From Xanthomonas sp. F10 (lineage in GTDB: Bacteria; Pseudomonadota; Gammaproteobacteria; Xanthomonadales; Xanthomonadaceae), in NCBI RefSeq assembly GCF_014206815.1, contig NZ_JACHNP010000001.1, positions 400,456-464,455 of the forward strand: a DNA stretch of 64,000 nucleotides, written 5' to 3'. Shown piece by piece: positions 45,487-55,311 of the stretch (the stretch's first letter is position 1; each line of letters begins with the position of its first letter). The translations under genes and the position numbers were made by a program. The notes under the pieces are model-generated. The model worked only from the letters and a program-made list of their open reading frames with translations, did not search any database and was not told the DNA's origin.

Positions 45487-46056
45487 ATGAGCAAGATCGC
45501 GATCGTCTACTTCAGCGGCTACGGCCACACCGTCAAGCAGGCCGAGGCCGTGCACGCCGGCGCCGCCAGCGTCGGCGAGGCCACGCTGTACCGCATCGAC
45601 CAGGACGGGAACCTGCCCGACGGCGCCTGGGAGGCCATCGGCCAGGCCGACGCCATCATCTACGGCAGCCCGACCTACATGGGCGGCCCGGCCTGGCAGT
45701 TCAAGAAGTTCGCCGACGCCAGCTCGAAGCCGTGGTTCTCGCAGGTCTGGAAGGACAAGATCGCCGCCGGCTTCACCAACTCGGCCTCGGTCAACGGCGA
45801 CAAGTTCGCCACCATCGAATACTTCTGGACCCTGGCCCAGCAGCACGGCCAGATCTGGGTCGGCACCGGCCTGCTGCCGTCCAACACCAAGGCGCACGGC
45901 CCCAACGACGTGAACTGGACCGCCGGCTCCGGCGGCGCGCTGGCGATCTCGCCGTCCGACGCCTCGCCGGACGAGGCGCCGCGCAGCGGCGACCTGGAGA
46001 CCGCGCGCCTGCTCGGCAAGCGCGTGGCCGAGTTCGCCGCCAGGCTCAAGGGCTGA
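45487..46056 (+). CDS. Flavodoxin-like NAD(P)H:quinone oxidoreductase
   Basis: The 189-residue product has the FMN phosphate loop SGYGHTVKQAEAVHAG and the second flavin segment YGSPTYMGGPAWQFKKF, as in the WrbA/flavodoxin-2 group. GFTNSASVNGDKFATIEYFW and NDVNWTAGSGGALA are further family blocks. Such enzymes reduce quinones by two electrons. It lies 112 bases after the LysR gene and has AGGAG just upstream of the ATG at 45487. Confidence 0.92.
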   Translation: MSKIAIVYFSGYGHTVKQAEAVHAGAASVGEATLYRIDQDGNLPDGAWEAIGQADAIIYGSPTYMGGPAWQFKKFADASSKPWFSQVWKDKIAAGFTNSASVNGDKFATIEYFWTLAQQHGQIWVGTGLLPSNTKAHGPNDVNWTAGSGGALAISPSDASPDEAPRSGDLETARLLGKRVAEFAARLKG

Positions 46057-46064
46057 GCCCCCTC

Positions 46065-46089
46065 GGTGCCGCCCACGCCGGGCGGCACC
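46065..46089. terminator. GC-rich hairpin after the oxidoreductase gene
   Basis: A perfect 10-bp stem (GGTGCCGCCC/GGGCGGCACC) with loop ACGCC begins 8 bases after the stop. No T-run follows; a terminator role is inferred from position between convergent genes. Confidence 0.6.
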
Positions 46090-46254
46090 CAGCGCCGCGA
46101 CCGCCGCGGTGCCCGGGGCGATGCGATGCCCCCTTCGGCGCCCGGCCCCTGTCGGTCGGGCGCTTCCGCAGCACGACGCAATCGCGGCTGCGGCCCCCGC
46201 CTGGTCGCTCCCTCCCCTTTTCGCAACCGCCGGCCCTGGGCCAGCCTCGGCGAT

Positions 46255-47166
46255 CTACGCCGTGCCGCCCGCCGGATGCGCGGCACGCAGGTGGTCGATG
46301 AACACGCGCAGCTTCGGCGGCAGGTGCTCGCGCGCCGGGTAGTAGATGTGCCAGCCGGCGAACGGCGCGTGCCAGTCGTCCAGCACCCGCTGCAGGCGGC
46401 CGGCGGCCACGTCGGCGGCAACCTGCCATTCGAACGCTTGCCCCAGGCCCAGGCCGCGGCGCGCGGCGTCCAGGCCGACCGCGGTGTCGTTGACCACCAG
46501 CCGCCCGGTGACCTCGACCAGAAAATCGTGGCCGTCGCGGGTGAATTCCCAGGCCTGCAGGCGGCCGTCGGTGCGCCGCCAGCGGATGCAGTCGTGCTCG
46601 GCCAGCTCGGCCGGCGTGCGTGGCACCCCGTGCGCGGCGAAGTACGCCGGCGCGGCCACCACCGTCTGCCGCTGCGGCGGCCCCACCGGCACCGCGATCA
46701 TGTCGCGCGCCAGGCTCTCGCCCAGGCGGATGCCGGCGTCGAAGCCGCCGGCGACGATGTCGGCCAGGGTCCGGTCCGAATACAACTCCACGCTGACCTC
46801 CGGATAGCGCGCCAGGAACGCCGGCAGTTGCGGGCACACCAGTTGCTCGGCGGCCACCAGCGGCAAGTTGATGCGCAGCGTGCCGGCCGGGCGGTCGCGC
46901 AGGAAATCCAGGTCGGCGAAGGCCGCATCGATCTGCGCCAGGCCCGGCGCCACCCGCTGCAGGAAGCGCTCGCCGTGCTCGCTCAGGCCGACCCGGCGGG
47001 TGGTGCGGTTGAGCAGGCGCGCGCCCAGCTGCGCCTCCAGCGCGCGCAGCGTCTGCGACAAGGCCGAGGGCGAGACGCCCAGTTCGGCGGCAGCGCGGGT
47101 GAAGCTGCCGTGGTGGGCCACGCGGACGAAGGCGACGACGGCGGAGAGCGGCGGTGGACGGTGCAT
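46255..47166 (-). CDS. LysR family transcriptional regulator
   Basis: The 303-residue product begins MHRPPPLSAVVAFVRVAHHG, then has the recognition helix region LGVSPSALSQTLRALEAQLG and an effector domain with PAGTLRINLPLVAAEQLVCP and GGFDAGIRLGESLARDMIAV. The ATG at 47166 is preferred to an in-frame TTG at 47178. It is divergent from an operon of aldo/keto reductases (from 47312), which it probably controls. Confidence 0.92.
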   Translation of the reverse strand: MHRPPPLSAVVAFVRVAHHGSFTRAAAELGVSPSALSQTLRALEAQLGARLLNRTTRRVGLSEHGERFLQRVAPGLAQIDAAFADLDFLRDRPAGTLRINLPLVAAEQLVCPQLPAFLARYPEVSVELYSDRTLADIVAGGFDAGIRLGESLARDMIAVPVGPPQRQTVVAAPAYFAAHGVPRTPAELAEHDCIRWRRTDGRLQAWEFTRDGHDFLVEVTGRLVVNDTAVGLDAARRGLGLGQAFEWQVAADVAAGRLQRVLDDWHAPFAGWHIYYPAREHLPPKLRVFIDHLRAAHPAGGTA

Positions 47167-47311
47167 GGGAACGGGCAACAGCGGCAGGGCGGACGCGCGA
47201 TGTGGCGCCCGCCATTGTTTAGCACACCTTCAAAGCACATGCAGATTCCACCGATTTATCCGTGGCGACGCGGCGCCTACAGTGCCCGCACCCCACCTGG
47301 AGACCGCTGCA

Positions 47312-48379
47312 ATGGCCCTCGATCACTACCGCCTGCTCGGCCGCTCCGGCCTGCGCGTCAGCCCGCTGTGCCTGGGTACCATGACCTTCGGCGCCGACTG
47401 GGGCTGGGGCGCGGACGAGGCCGAGGCGCGCCGCCTGTTCGACCTGTACGTCGATGCCGGCGGCAACTTCCTCGATACCGCCAACATCTACACCAACGGC
47501 AGCGCCGAGACCCTGCTCGGCCGCTTCGTCGCCGGCCGCCGCGACCGCCTGGTGATCGCCAGCAAGTTCGCGCTCAATCCCTTCCCCGGCGACCCCAACG
47601 GCGGCGGCAACCACCGCAAGGCGCTGCTGCGCTCGGTCGACGCCAGCCTGGCGCGGCTGGGCACCGACTACCTGGACCTGCTGTACCTGCACGCCTGGGA
47701 CGGCACCACCGGCATCGACGAGGTCATGCGCGGTTTCGACGACCTGGTGCGCGCCGGCAAGATCCTCTACGCCGGCATCTCCGACACCCCCGCCTGGCAG
47801 GTGGCGCGCATGCAGACCCTGGCCGACCTGCGCGGCTGGACGCCGTTCGTCGCCCTGCAGATCGAATACTCGCTGGCGCAGCGCACGGTCGAGCGCGAAC
47901 TGGTGCCGATGGCCGAGGCGTTGGGCATGTCGGTGCTGGCCTGGTCGCCGCTGGCGATGGGCGTGCTCACCGGCAAGTACGGCGCCGCCGACCTGGCGCG
48001 GGTGCGCGCGGCCGCCTCCGGCGGCGCGCAGGTCGATGGCGTGGGCCGCGCCGAGGTCGCGCATTCGCAACGGACCTTCAACGAGCACGCGCTGGCGGTG
48101 GCCGAGGCGGTGGTGGCGCTGGCCGCCGACCTGCAGCGCTCGCCGGCGCAGGTGGCGCTGGCCTGGCTGCTGGCGCGTGGGGCGATGCCGATCGTCGGCG
48201 CACGCAGCGTGACGCAACTGCAGGACAACCTGGGCGCCCTGACCTTGCACCTGGACGCCGAGGCGCTGCAGCGGCTGGACGCGGCCAGCGCGATCGAACT
48301 GGGCTTCCCGCACGACTTCCTGGCCTCGCCGAATCCGCAGGCGCTGCTGAGCGGCGGCACCCGCATCCAGCCGCGCTGA
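47312..48379 (+). CDS. Aldo/keto reductase
   Basis: The 355-residue NADPH-dependent oxidoreductase has the complete catalytic tetrad D55, Y60, K85 and H127 (in FLDTANIYTNG, ASKFAL and YLHAWD). The C-terminal cofactor block is PIVGARSVTQLQDNLGAL. It is of the YajO/Tas type. Its substrate is unknown. The gene opens an operon with a CMD-like gene and a second aldo/keto reductase, divergent from a LysR gene. The ATG at 47312 lies after a TGGAG. Confidence 0.94.
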   Translation: MALDHYRLLGRSGLRVSPLCLGTMTFGADWGWGADEAEARRLFDLYVDAGGNFLDTANIYTNGSAETLLGRFVAGRRDRLVIASKFALNPFPGDPNGGGNHRKALLRSVDASLARLGTDYLDLLYLHAWDGTTGIDEVMRGFDDLVRAGKILYAGISDTPAWQVARMQTLADLRGWTPFVALQIEYSLAQRTVERELVPMAEALGMSVLAWSPLAMGVLTGKYGAADLARVRAAASGGAQVDGVGRAEVAHSQRTFNEHALAVAEAVVALAADLQRSPAQVALAWLLARGAMPIVGARSVTQLQDNLGALTLHLDAEALQRLDAASAIELGFPHDFLASPNPQALLSGGTRIQPR

Positions 48380-48416
48380 GCACGGCGACCGTCCCTTCGC
48401 ACACGAGGAGCGTTGC

Positions 48417-48836
48417 ATGGCATCCACCACGACCACACTGCCGAGCAGCATGACCCTGGCCGAGGCCGAAGCGGCCGGCATCGCGCAGATCGCCGCGCTG
48501 ATGGGTCCGCAGCAGGGTGCGGCGATCCGCGCCCTGGCCGACGACGCGGACACCGCACTGAGCGGCCGCGGCGCGGCCATCGCCTTCGGCGAGATCTATC
48601 GCGCCGACGGCCCACTGGACCTGCGGACCCGCGAACTGGTCACGGTGGCGGTGCTGGCCAGCCTCGGCCACGCCGCACCGCAGTTACGCCTGCATCTGCG
48701 CGCCGCGCAGGCGGCAGGCGCCAGCCGTGCAGAGATCTTCGCCGTGCTCGACCAGCTGTACGCCTACGTCGGCTTCCCCACCGCGCTCAACGCGCTCGCC
48801 ATCGCCCGCGAGGTGCTGGACGCGCCCTCACCCTGA
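48417..48836 (+). CDS. Carboxymuconolactone decarboxylase family protein
   Basis: The 139-residue product matches the CMD/AhpD-like helical family: [20 protein letters not shown], then [19 protein letters not shown], then [20 protein letters not shown]. The CxxC pair of redox-active AhpD is absent, so it is more like the decarboxylase branch or a binding protein. It lies between two aldo/keto reductase genes and is likely cotranscribed. The ATG at 48417 follows GAGGAG. Confidence 0.92.
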   Translation: MASTTTTLPSSMTLAEAEAAGIAQIAALMGPQQGAAIRALADDADTALSGRGAAIAFGEIYRADGPLDLRTRELVTVAVLASLGHAAPQLRLHLRAAQAAGASRAEIFAVLDQLYAYVGFPTALNALAIAREVLDAPSP

Positions 48837-48894
48837 GCGAACCGGACACCGGCCACGCTTTCCCTCCCCTCCCCTCCCCCTCAGGAGCAGTTCC

Positions 48895-49890
<996 letters not shown>

Positions 49891-49954
49891 ACCGCGCCCC
49901 CGGCCGCGGCGCGGGTCGATTGCCCGCGCCGCGCCGGCCCCGCATGATGCGCGG

Positions 49955-50656
49955 GTGATCTCCTTCATCGTCCCCGCGCACGACGAAGCCGCCCTGATCG
50001 GCGACACGCTGGCCTCGCTGCACGTCGCCGCCCAGGCGCTGCGGCTGGACTGCGAGACGCTGGTGGTGGCCGACGCCTGCAGCGATGCCACCGCGGAGAT
50101 CGCGCGCCGGCATGGCGCGCAGGTGCTGGAGGTGGAACTGCGGCACATCGCCGCCGTGCGCAATGCCGGCGCCGCCGCCACCAGCGGCCGCCACCTGCTG
50201 TTCGTCGATGCCGACACCCGGGTCAATACGCCGCTGCTGGCCGCGGCGCTGCGCGCGCTGGGCACCGGCGCGGTCGGCGGCGGGGCGCAGGTGCGCCTGC
50301 TCGGCGACATCGCCTGGCACGAACGCCTGGCCCAGGCGCTGTTCGGCTGGCTGTTCCGCTGCACCGGCATCGCTCCCGGCTGCTTCCTGTTCTGCACGCG
50401 CAGCGCCTTCCTCGCCGCCGGCGGCTTCGACGAGCGCTACTACGCCGGCGAGGACGTCGCCCTGAGCCGCGCGCTGGCGCGGCAGGGACGCTTCGTGATC
50501 CTGCGCGAGCCGGTGCACACCTCCGACCGCAAGCTGCGCAGCTTCAGCAAGCGGGAGCACCTGGGGCTGTTGCTGCAGCTGCTGCGCCGCGGCCGCGGCC
50601 TGCTGCGCTCGCGCGACGGCCTGGGCTTCTGGTACGGGCAGCGCCGCGGGCGCTAG
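49955..50656 (+). CDS. Family 2 glycosyltransferase
   Basis: The 233-residue product has a GT-A fold: FIVPAHDEAALIGDTLASL at the start, VADACSDATAEIARR, the metal-binding DxD in LLFVDADTRVN, and GGFDERYYAGEDVALSRAL for the acceptor side. No membrane helices are evident. The start is a GTG at 49955 (reads VISFIVPAHDE). The sugar donor is unknown. It lies 64 bases after the aldo/keto reductase and may belong either to that operon or to the group that follows. Confidence 0.9.
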   Translation: MISFIVPAHDEAALIGDTLASLHVAAQALRLDCETLVVADACSDATAEIARRHGAQVLEVELRHIAAVRNAGAAATSGRHLLFVDADTRVNTPLLAAALRALGTGAVGGGAQVRLLGDIAWHERLAQALFGWLFRCTGIAPGCFLFCTRSAFLAAGGFDERYYAGEDVALSRALARQGRFVILREPVHTSDRKLRSFSKREHLGLLLQLLRRGRGLLRSRDGLGFWYGQRRGR

Positions 50657-50737
50657 GGCGTATCGTCAATTCCGCACAGGCGGCGTCGGGTCGGCAATGC
50701 GGTTGCGCCCAAGCGGGCGGCTTCCTACGCTCCGCAA

Positions 50738-51184
50738 ATGAGCGAGAACGGCACCCTGGAAATCAGGAACGCGGCGATGGCGGACCGGCAGGCGATCGTG
50801 GCGCTGATGGCGGCGCTGGACTATGCCGGAACCGAGGACTTCATCGAGGCCCGCCTGGCGCAACTCCTGGCGCACCCGGACGCGGCCTTGCTGGTGGCCG
50901 CCGCAGGTGACGACGTCTTGGGTGTGTTGTCGCTGCACTTTCTCCCGCAGTTGGCATTGGCCGGCGACATCTGCCGCATCAGCTATTTCTGCGTCGACGA
51001 TCGCGCGCGCGGCGCCGGGGTGGGACAGCGTTTGCTGGCGGAGGGCGAGGCGCTGGCGCGGCAGCGCGACTGCGACCGCCTGGAGGTGCACTGCCACAGC
51101 CGGCGCGAACGCGCGCACGCCTTCTATCGGCGGGAAGGCTTTGTCGAAGCGCCCAAGTATTTCGCCAAGTCGCTGCGCGATTGA
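50738..51184 (+). CDS. GNAT family N-acetyltransferase
   Basis: The 148-residue product is a single GNAT domain: LEIRNAAMADRQAIVALMAAL, then ISYFCVDDRARGAGVGQRLL with the acetyl-CoA loop RGAGVG, then AHAFYRREGFVEAPKYFAK. The substrate is unknown. Start ATG 50738. It is monocistronic by spacing: 81 bases after the glycosyltransferase and 112 before the ketosynthase. Confidence 0.9.
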   Translation: MSENGTLEIRNAAMADRQAIVALMAALDYAGTEDFIEARLAQLLAHPDAALLVAAAGDDVLGVLSLHFLPQLALAGDICRISYFCVDDRARGAGVGQRLLAEGEALARQRDCDRLEVHCHSRRERAHAFYRREGFVEAPKYFAKSLRD

Positions 51185-51296
51185 GGACTGTCTGAGGTCG
51201 CCAGCCGCAGACAGCGGCGGCGCGATCGTCCCAAGCGCGGTTGCCGGCGCCGACGTGCTGGCAGTACGCTGCGCGCCCCTTGTGCGAGCTTTACGG

Positions 51297-52313
51297 ATGA
51301 GCGTCCACACCAGCAGGCCCATTGCGCTGCGTCTCCTCGGCACGGGCGAGTATCTGCCCGCGCAGCAAGTGCCGGCGGAGACCTTCGACCGGCGCTGGGG
51401 CAAGCCCACCGGCTGGACCCTGCGGCATACCGGGGTGGCCACGCGGCACTATGCGAGCGCCGACGAGCCGGCCACCTTGATGGGCGAGCGCGCCGCGCGC
51501 GCGGCGCTGGAGGCGGCGCAGTTGCAGGCACACGAGGTGGATTGCGTGATCAGCGCCTGCAGCCTGATGGAACAGGCGATCCCGTGCAGCGCCGCGCTGC
51601 TGCACGCGCGGCTGGGCCTGCAGGGCAGCGGCATCCCGGCCTTCGACATCAACGCCACCTGCCTGAGCTTCATCGCCGCGCTCGACCTGGCCGCGGCCGC
51701 GATCGCCGCCGGCCGCTATCGCCGCGTGCTGATCGTCTCCAGCGAGATCGCCAGCGTCGGCCTCAACCCGGACGATGCGGACACCGCGCCGCTGTTCGGC
51801 GATGGCGCCGCGGCGGTGGTGCTCGGCGCCGACGCAGGCGACAGCGGTTCGCAATTGCTGACCGCGCGCCTGGAAACCTATTCCGAAGGCATCGACCACT
51901 GCCGCGTGCGCGCCGGCGGCACCCGCCTGCGCCTGGATCACGGTGTCGACGCGCTGCGCGCCGGCTCGCAGTTCGAAATGAACGGCCGCGCCACCTACCG
52001 CCTGGCCGCAGCGAAGCTGCCCGGCTTCCTGCAGCGGCTGCTGGCGCAGGCCGGGGTCGAGCTGGCGCAGCTGCGGCGGATCGTGCCGCACCAGGCCAGC
52101 GCCAAGGCGCTGCGCCACCTGCGCGTGGCGCTGGGGCTGGCGCCGGATGCGCTGATCGAGGTGATCGGCCACCGCGGCAACCAGATGGCCGCGTCGATTC
52201 CCGCCGCGCTGCACCAGGCGATCGCCAGCGGCCGCATCGTCCGCGGCGACCTGATCGGCCTGGTCGGCTCCGGCGCCGGGCTGGCGTTCGGCGGCGCGGT
52301 GTTGCGCTACTGA
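51297..52313 (+). CDS. KAS III-type 3-oxoacyl-ACP synthase family protein
   Basis: The 338-residue thiolase-fold enzyme has the complete condensing triad C122 (in DINATCLSF), H265 (in IVPHQAS) and N295 (in HRGNQMAAS). It should join an acyl-CoA or acyl-ACP starter to a second acyl unit. It is not the housekeeping FabH type by its N-terminus (LRLLGTGEYLPAQQVPAE) and by its operon. The ATG at 51297 is chosen; the open frame further upstream overlaps another gene. It is first in a five-gene coupled operon and stops 1 base before the next start. No acyl carrier protein gene is nearby. Confidence 0.92.
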   Translation: MSVHTSRPIALRLLGTGEYLPAQQVPAETFDRRWGKPTGWTLRHTGVATRHYASADEPATLMGERAARAALEAAQLQAHEVDCVISACSLMEQAIPCSAALLHARLGLQGSGIPAFDINATCLSFIAALDLAAAAIAAGRYRRVLIVSSEIASVGLNPDDADTAPLFGDGAAAVVLGADAGDSGSQLLTARLETYSEGIDHCRVRAGGTRLRLDHGVDALRAGSQFEMNGRATYRLAAAKLPGFLQRLLAQAGVELAQLRRIVPHQASAKALRHLRVALGLAPDALIEVIGHRGNQMAASIPAALHQAIASGRIVRGDLIGLVGSGAGLAFGGAVLRY

Positions 52314-52314
52314 C

Positions 52315-53292
52315 ATGGCCCGCGTCCTGGTCACCGGCGCGTCCGGCTTCATCGGCGCCTACATCGTGCGCGCCCTGGCCGAGGCCGGCGTACCGGTGCG
52401 TGCCAGCGGCCGCGACGCCGCCAAGCTGGCGGCCTTCGCCAACGATCCGCGCATCGAGGTGCAGCGCGCCGACCTCTGCCACGACGCGTTGGCGCCGCTG
52501 CTGCAGGGCTGCGATGCGGTGATCCACTGCGCCGCGCTATCGGCGCCGTGGGCCAGCGCCGAGACCTTCCGCCTGGCCAACGTGGTCGCCACCGAGCGCC
52601 TGCTCGCCGCCGCGCTGGCCGCGCGCGTGCGCCGCTTCGTGCACTTCAGTTCGCCGAGCATCTACTTCCGCTTCGCCGATCAATACCAGATCACCGAAGA
52701 CTTCACCCCACCGGCACGCTGGATCGGCGGCTACCCGCAGACCAAGTGGGAAGCCGAGGAGAAGGTGCGCGCGGCGGCGGCGGCCGGGCTGCCGGCGGTG
52801 GTGCTGCGCCCGCGCGCGGTGTTCGGCCATGGCGACAACGCGATCGTGCCGCGGCTGCTGGCGGTGGCGCAGCGCGGCTGGTTCCCGCTGGTCCACGGCG
52901 GCCGCGCGATGATCGACGTGTGCTGCGTGGAGAATGCGGTGGCCGCGGCGCTGGCCGCGCTGCGTGCCGAGCACATCGGCGACGGCCGCGCCTACAACAT
53001 CAGCAACGGCACCCCGATCGCGGTACGCGACCTGCTGACCGAGTTGTTCGCGGTGCTGCGCCTGCGCGTGCGGCTGCTGCCGGTGCCGCGCGGGCCGGCG
53101 CTGGCCCTGGCCACGCTCGGCGAACAGATCGCGCTGCGCCGACGCGGCCAACCCGAGCCGCGGCTCAGCCGCTACGGCATCGGCGTGCTCGGCTATTCGC
53201 AGACGCTGGACATCGGCCGCGCGCGCCGCGAACTCGGCTATGCGCCGGTGCTGTCGACCGAGGCCGGGCTGGCCGCACTGGGGCAGCCATGA
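52315..53292 (+). CDS. NAD(P)-dependent epimerase/dehydrogenase (extended SDR)
   Basis: The 325-residue enzyme has the cofactor motif VLVTGASGFIGAY (residues 4-16) and the catalytic Y140-x-x-x-K144 (in GGYPQTKWEAE) with serines at 112-113. The middle block VLRPRAVFGHGDN is typical of the 3-beta-hydroxysteroid dehydrogenase/OleD group, which reduces 2-acyl-3-ketoacids. Reduction of the ketosynthase product is a reasonable inference. It begins 1 base after the ketosynthase stop and overlaps the next gene by 4 bases. Confidence 0.93.
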   Translation: MARVLVTGASGFIGAYIVRALAEAGVPVRASGRDAAKLAAFANDPRIEVQRADLCHDALAPLLQGCDAVIHCAALSAPWASAETFRLANVVATERLLAAALAARVRRFVHFSSPSIYFRFADQYQITEDFTPPARWIGGYPQTKWEAEEKVRAAAAAGLPAVVLRPRAVFGHGDNAIVPRLLAVAQRGWFPLVHGGRAMIDVCCVENAVAAALAALRAEHIGDGRAYNISNGTPIAVRDLLTELFAVLRLRVRLLPVPRGPALALATLGEQIALRRRGQPEPRLSRYGIGVLGYSQTLDIGRARRELGYAPVLSTEAGLAALGQP

Positions 53293-54137
53293 GCGCGCCC
53301 CGGCTGCGCTGGCGGCTGTACGAAGCCGGCCACTGCACGCATCCCGAACGCGCCACGCGCCGCGGCGCGCCGCTGGCGCCGTGTCCGTTCCCGGCGCTGG
53401 CGGCACTGCTGCAGCATCCGCAGCACGGCGACCTGTTGTTCGATACCGGCTACGCGCGCCACTTCTTCGACGCCACCGCGCGCTTTCCCGAGCGCCTGTA
53501 CCGCTGGCTGACCCCGGTGCAGCTGGCGCCCGGGCAATCGCTGCGCGAGCAACTCGCACGCGACGGCGTGGAGCCGGACCGCATCGGCTGGATCGTGCTG
53601 TCGCACTTCCACGGCGACCACGTCGGCGGCGTCGCCGACTTCCCGCAGGCGCGCCTGGCCTGCGCGCAACAGGCCTGGGACGACCTGCAGCGCCGCGGTC
53701 GCCTGACCGCGTTGCGCGAAGGCTTCCTGCCGGCGCTGCTGCATGGCGCGCGCCCGCGCATGCACTGGATCGAGGCGCTGCCCGCGACGGTGCCGCCCGC
53801 CGCGCTGCGCGACTTCGGCACGCTGCGCGACCTGTTCGGCGACGCCAGCGTGCTGCTGGTGCCGCTGCCCGGGCATGCGCCGGGCCACTACGGCCTGTGG
53901 TTCGAGGACGCGCAGGGCCCGGTGTTCCTGATCGCCGATGCGGCCTGGTCCAGCGCCGCGCTCGCCGACGGCACGCCACCGCCGGCGCTGGTCACCCGCC
54001 TGCTCGGCGAGCATCGCGTGTACCGCGACACGCTGGCGCGGCTGCATGCGCTGCGCCAGGCCGAGCCGGGCTTGCGGCTGGTGCCCTCGCATTGCCGGCA
54101 GTGGCGGCCGGCGCCGCAGGCGCGCGCCGATGGCTGA
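53289..54137 (+). CDS. Metallo-beta-lactamase-fold hydrolase
   Basis: The 282-residue product has the full metal-binding set: H106, H108, D110 and H111 in LSHFHGDHVGG, H196 in LPGHAPGH, D217 in IADAAW and H268 in VPSHCR. Glyoxalase II-like, lactonase or thioesterase activity is possible; the overall plan resembles the quorum-quenching lactonase group. In this operon it may release an acyl thioester or open a lactone. The ATG at 53289 overlaps the previous stop (ATGA), and the end overlaps the next gene by 8 bases. Confidence 0.93.
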   Translation: MSAPRLRWRLYEAGHCTHPERATRRGAPLAPCPFPALAALLQHPQHGDLLFDTGYARHFFDATARFPERLYRWLTPVQLAPGQSLREQLARDGVEPDRIGWIVLSHFHGDHVGGVADFPQARLACAQQAWDDLQRRGRLTALREGFLPALLHGARPRMHWIEALPATVPPAALRDFGTLRDLFGDASVLLVPLPGHAPGHYGLWFEDAQGPVFLIADAAWSSAALADGTPPPALVTRLLGEHRVYRDTLARLHALRQAEPGLRLVPSHCRQWRPAPQARADG

Positions 54138-55311
54138 GGCGCCCGGCGTCCTGATCACCGGCGCGCGCGCGCCGGTCGCCCTGGACCTGGCGCGCCGTTT
54201 CGCCGCGCAGGGCTGGCGGGTGCATCTGGCCGACAGCGTCGCCAGCCGCATTTCCGGCTGGTCGCGCGCAGTGGCCGCGCATCACCGCGTGGCGCCGGCA
54301 CGCGATGCGCCGCGCGCCTGGCTGGCCGACCTCAATGCCCTGCTCGCGCGCGAGCGCATCGACGTGCTGGTACCGACCTGCGAGGAGGTGTTCTACCTGG
54401 CCCGCTACCGCAGCGCGCTGCCGGCGCAGTTGCACCTGCCGCTGCACGACTTCGACACGTTGCGTACGCTGCACAGCAAGTACCACTTCATGGAACTGGC
54501 GCGCGGGCTCGGCAGCGACGTGGAGGTGCCCGCCGGCGTGCGCGTGCGTAACCTGGCGCAGGCGCGCGAATGGGCAGGCAGCGCCCCGCTGGTGCTCAAG
54601 CCGGAATTCTCGCGCTTCGGCGTGCATGTGCGGCTGTACCCGGACGGTGTGCCCGCCGATGCCGCGCCGCTGCCCGCGCAGGGCGACTGGGTCGCGCAGC
54701 GCTACTGTGCGGGCGAGGAGCGCTGCTCGTACGCGCTGGCGCGCGACGGCGTGTTGCTGGCGCATGCGGTGTACCGACCGCGCTACCGCCTGCGGCGCAG
54801 TTCCAGCTATTACTTCGACGCGGCGCCGGATCCGCAGATCGAGCGCTTCACCGCGCAGCTGGTGCAGGCACTGCGCTTCACCGGACAGATCTCCTTCGAC
54901 TGGATGGTGTCTTCGGAAGGGCGCTGCAGCGTGATCGAATGCAATCCGCGCGCGACCAGCGGCCTGCACCTGTTCGCCGCGGCCGATCCGCTGGTGGCAT
55001 TGCTGTGCGGCGACGCGGGCGCGGCGCAGGCACCGCTGCGCCCGGCCGACGACCGCGCGGCGATGCTGGGCGTGCTGATGCTGGGCGTGGCCTTGCCGGC
55101 GGCGCTGGCCCAGGGCCGGCTGCGGCAGTGGCGCCAGGACTACGCGCGCGCCGAGGACGTGCTGGCGCCGCGCGGCGACCGCTGGCCGCTGGCCGGCACG
55201 CTGTGCGACCTGGGCAGCCATGCGCGGCTGGCGCTGGCGCAGCGCTGCAGCGTCCGCGAGGCCGCCACCCGCGATACCGAATGGGACGGCGAGGCGCTGC
55301 CGCCGCCATGA
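54130..55311 (+). CDS. ATP-grasp domain ligase
   Basis: The 393-residue enzyme begins with a Rossmann-like preATP-grasp domain (GVLITGARAPVALDLARRFA). K117 and K157 (in TLHSKYHFM and LVLKPEFSRFG) fit nucleotide binding, and E270-x-N272-x-R274 (in VIECNPRATSG) fits magnesium binding. ATP-grasp enzymes activate a carboxylate as acyl phosphate and join it to an amine or thiol. It is full length with catalytic residues intact. The substrate is unknown. The ATG at 54130 lies inside the previous gene and the stop overlaps the next start. Confidence 0.9.
   Translation: MAEAPGVLITGARAPVALDLARRFAAQGWRVHLADSVASRISGWSRAVAAHHRVAPARDAPRAWLADLNALLARERIDVLVPTCEEVFYLARYRSALPAQLHLPLHDFDTLRTLHSKYHFMELARGLGSDVEVPAGVRVRNLAQAREWAGSAPLVLKPEFSRFGVHVRLYPDGVPADAAPLPAQGDWVAQRYCAGEERCSYALARDGVLLAHAVYRPRYRLRRSSSYYFDAAPDPQIERFTAQLVQALRFTGQISFDWMVSSEGRCSVIECNPRATSGLHLFAAADPLVALLCGDAGAAQAPLRPADDRAAMLGVLMLGVALPAALAQGRLRQWRQDYARAEDVLAPRGDRWPLAGTLCDLGSHARLALAQRCSVREAATRDTEWDGEALPPP

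Noticed and set aside
51297-53292. Ketosynthase and SDR as oleA and oleD of olefin synthesis
   Set aside because: The ole pathway also needs an alpha/beta hydrolase (OleB) and an AMP-dependent beta-lactone synthetase (OleC); neither is here, and MBL, ATP-grasp and GNAT-like genes take their place.
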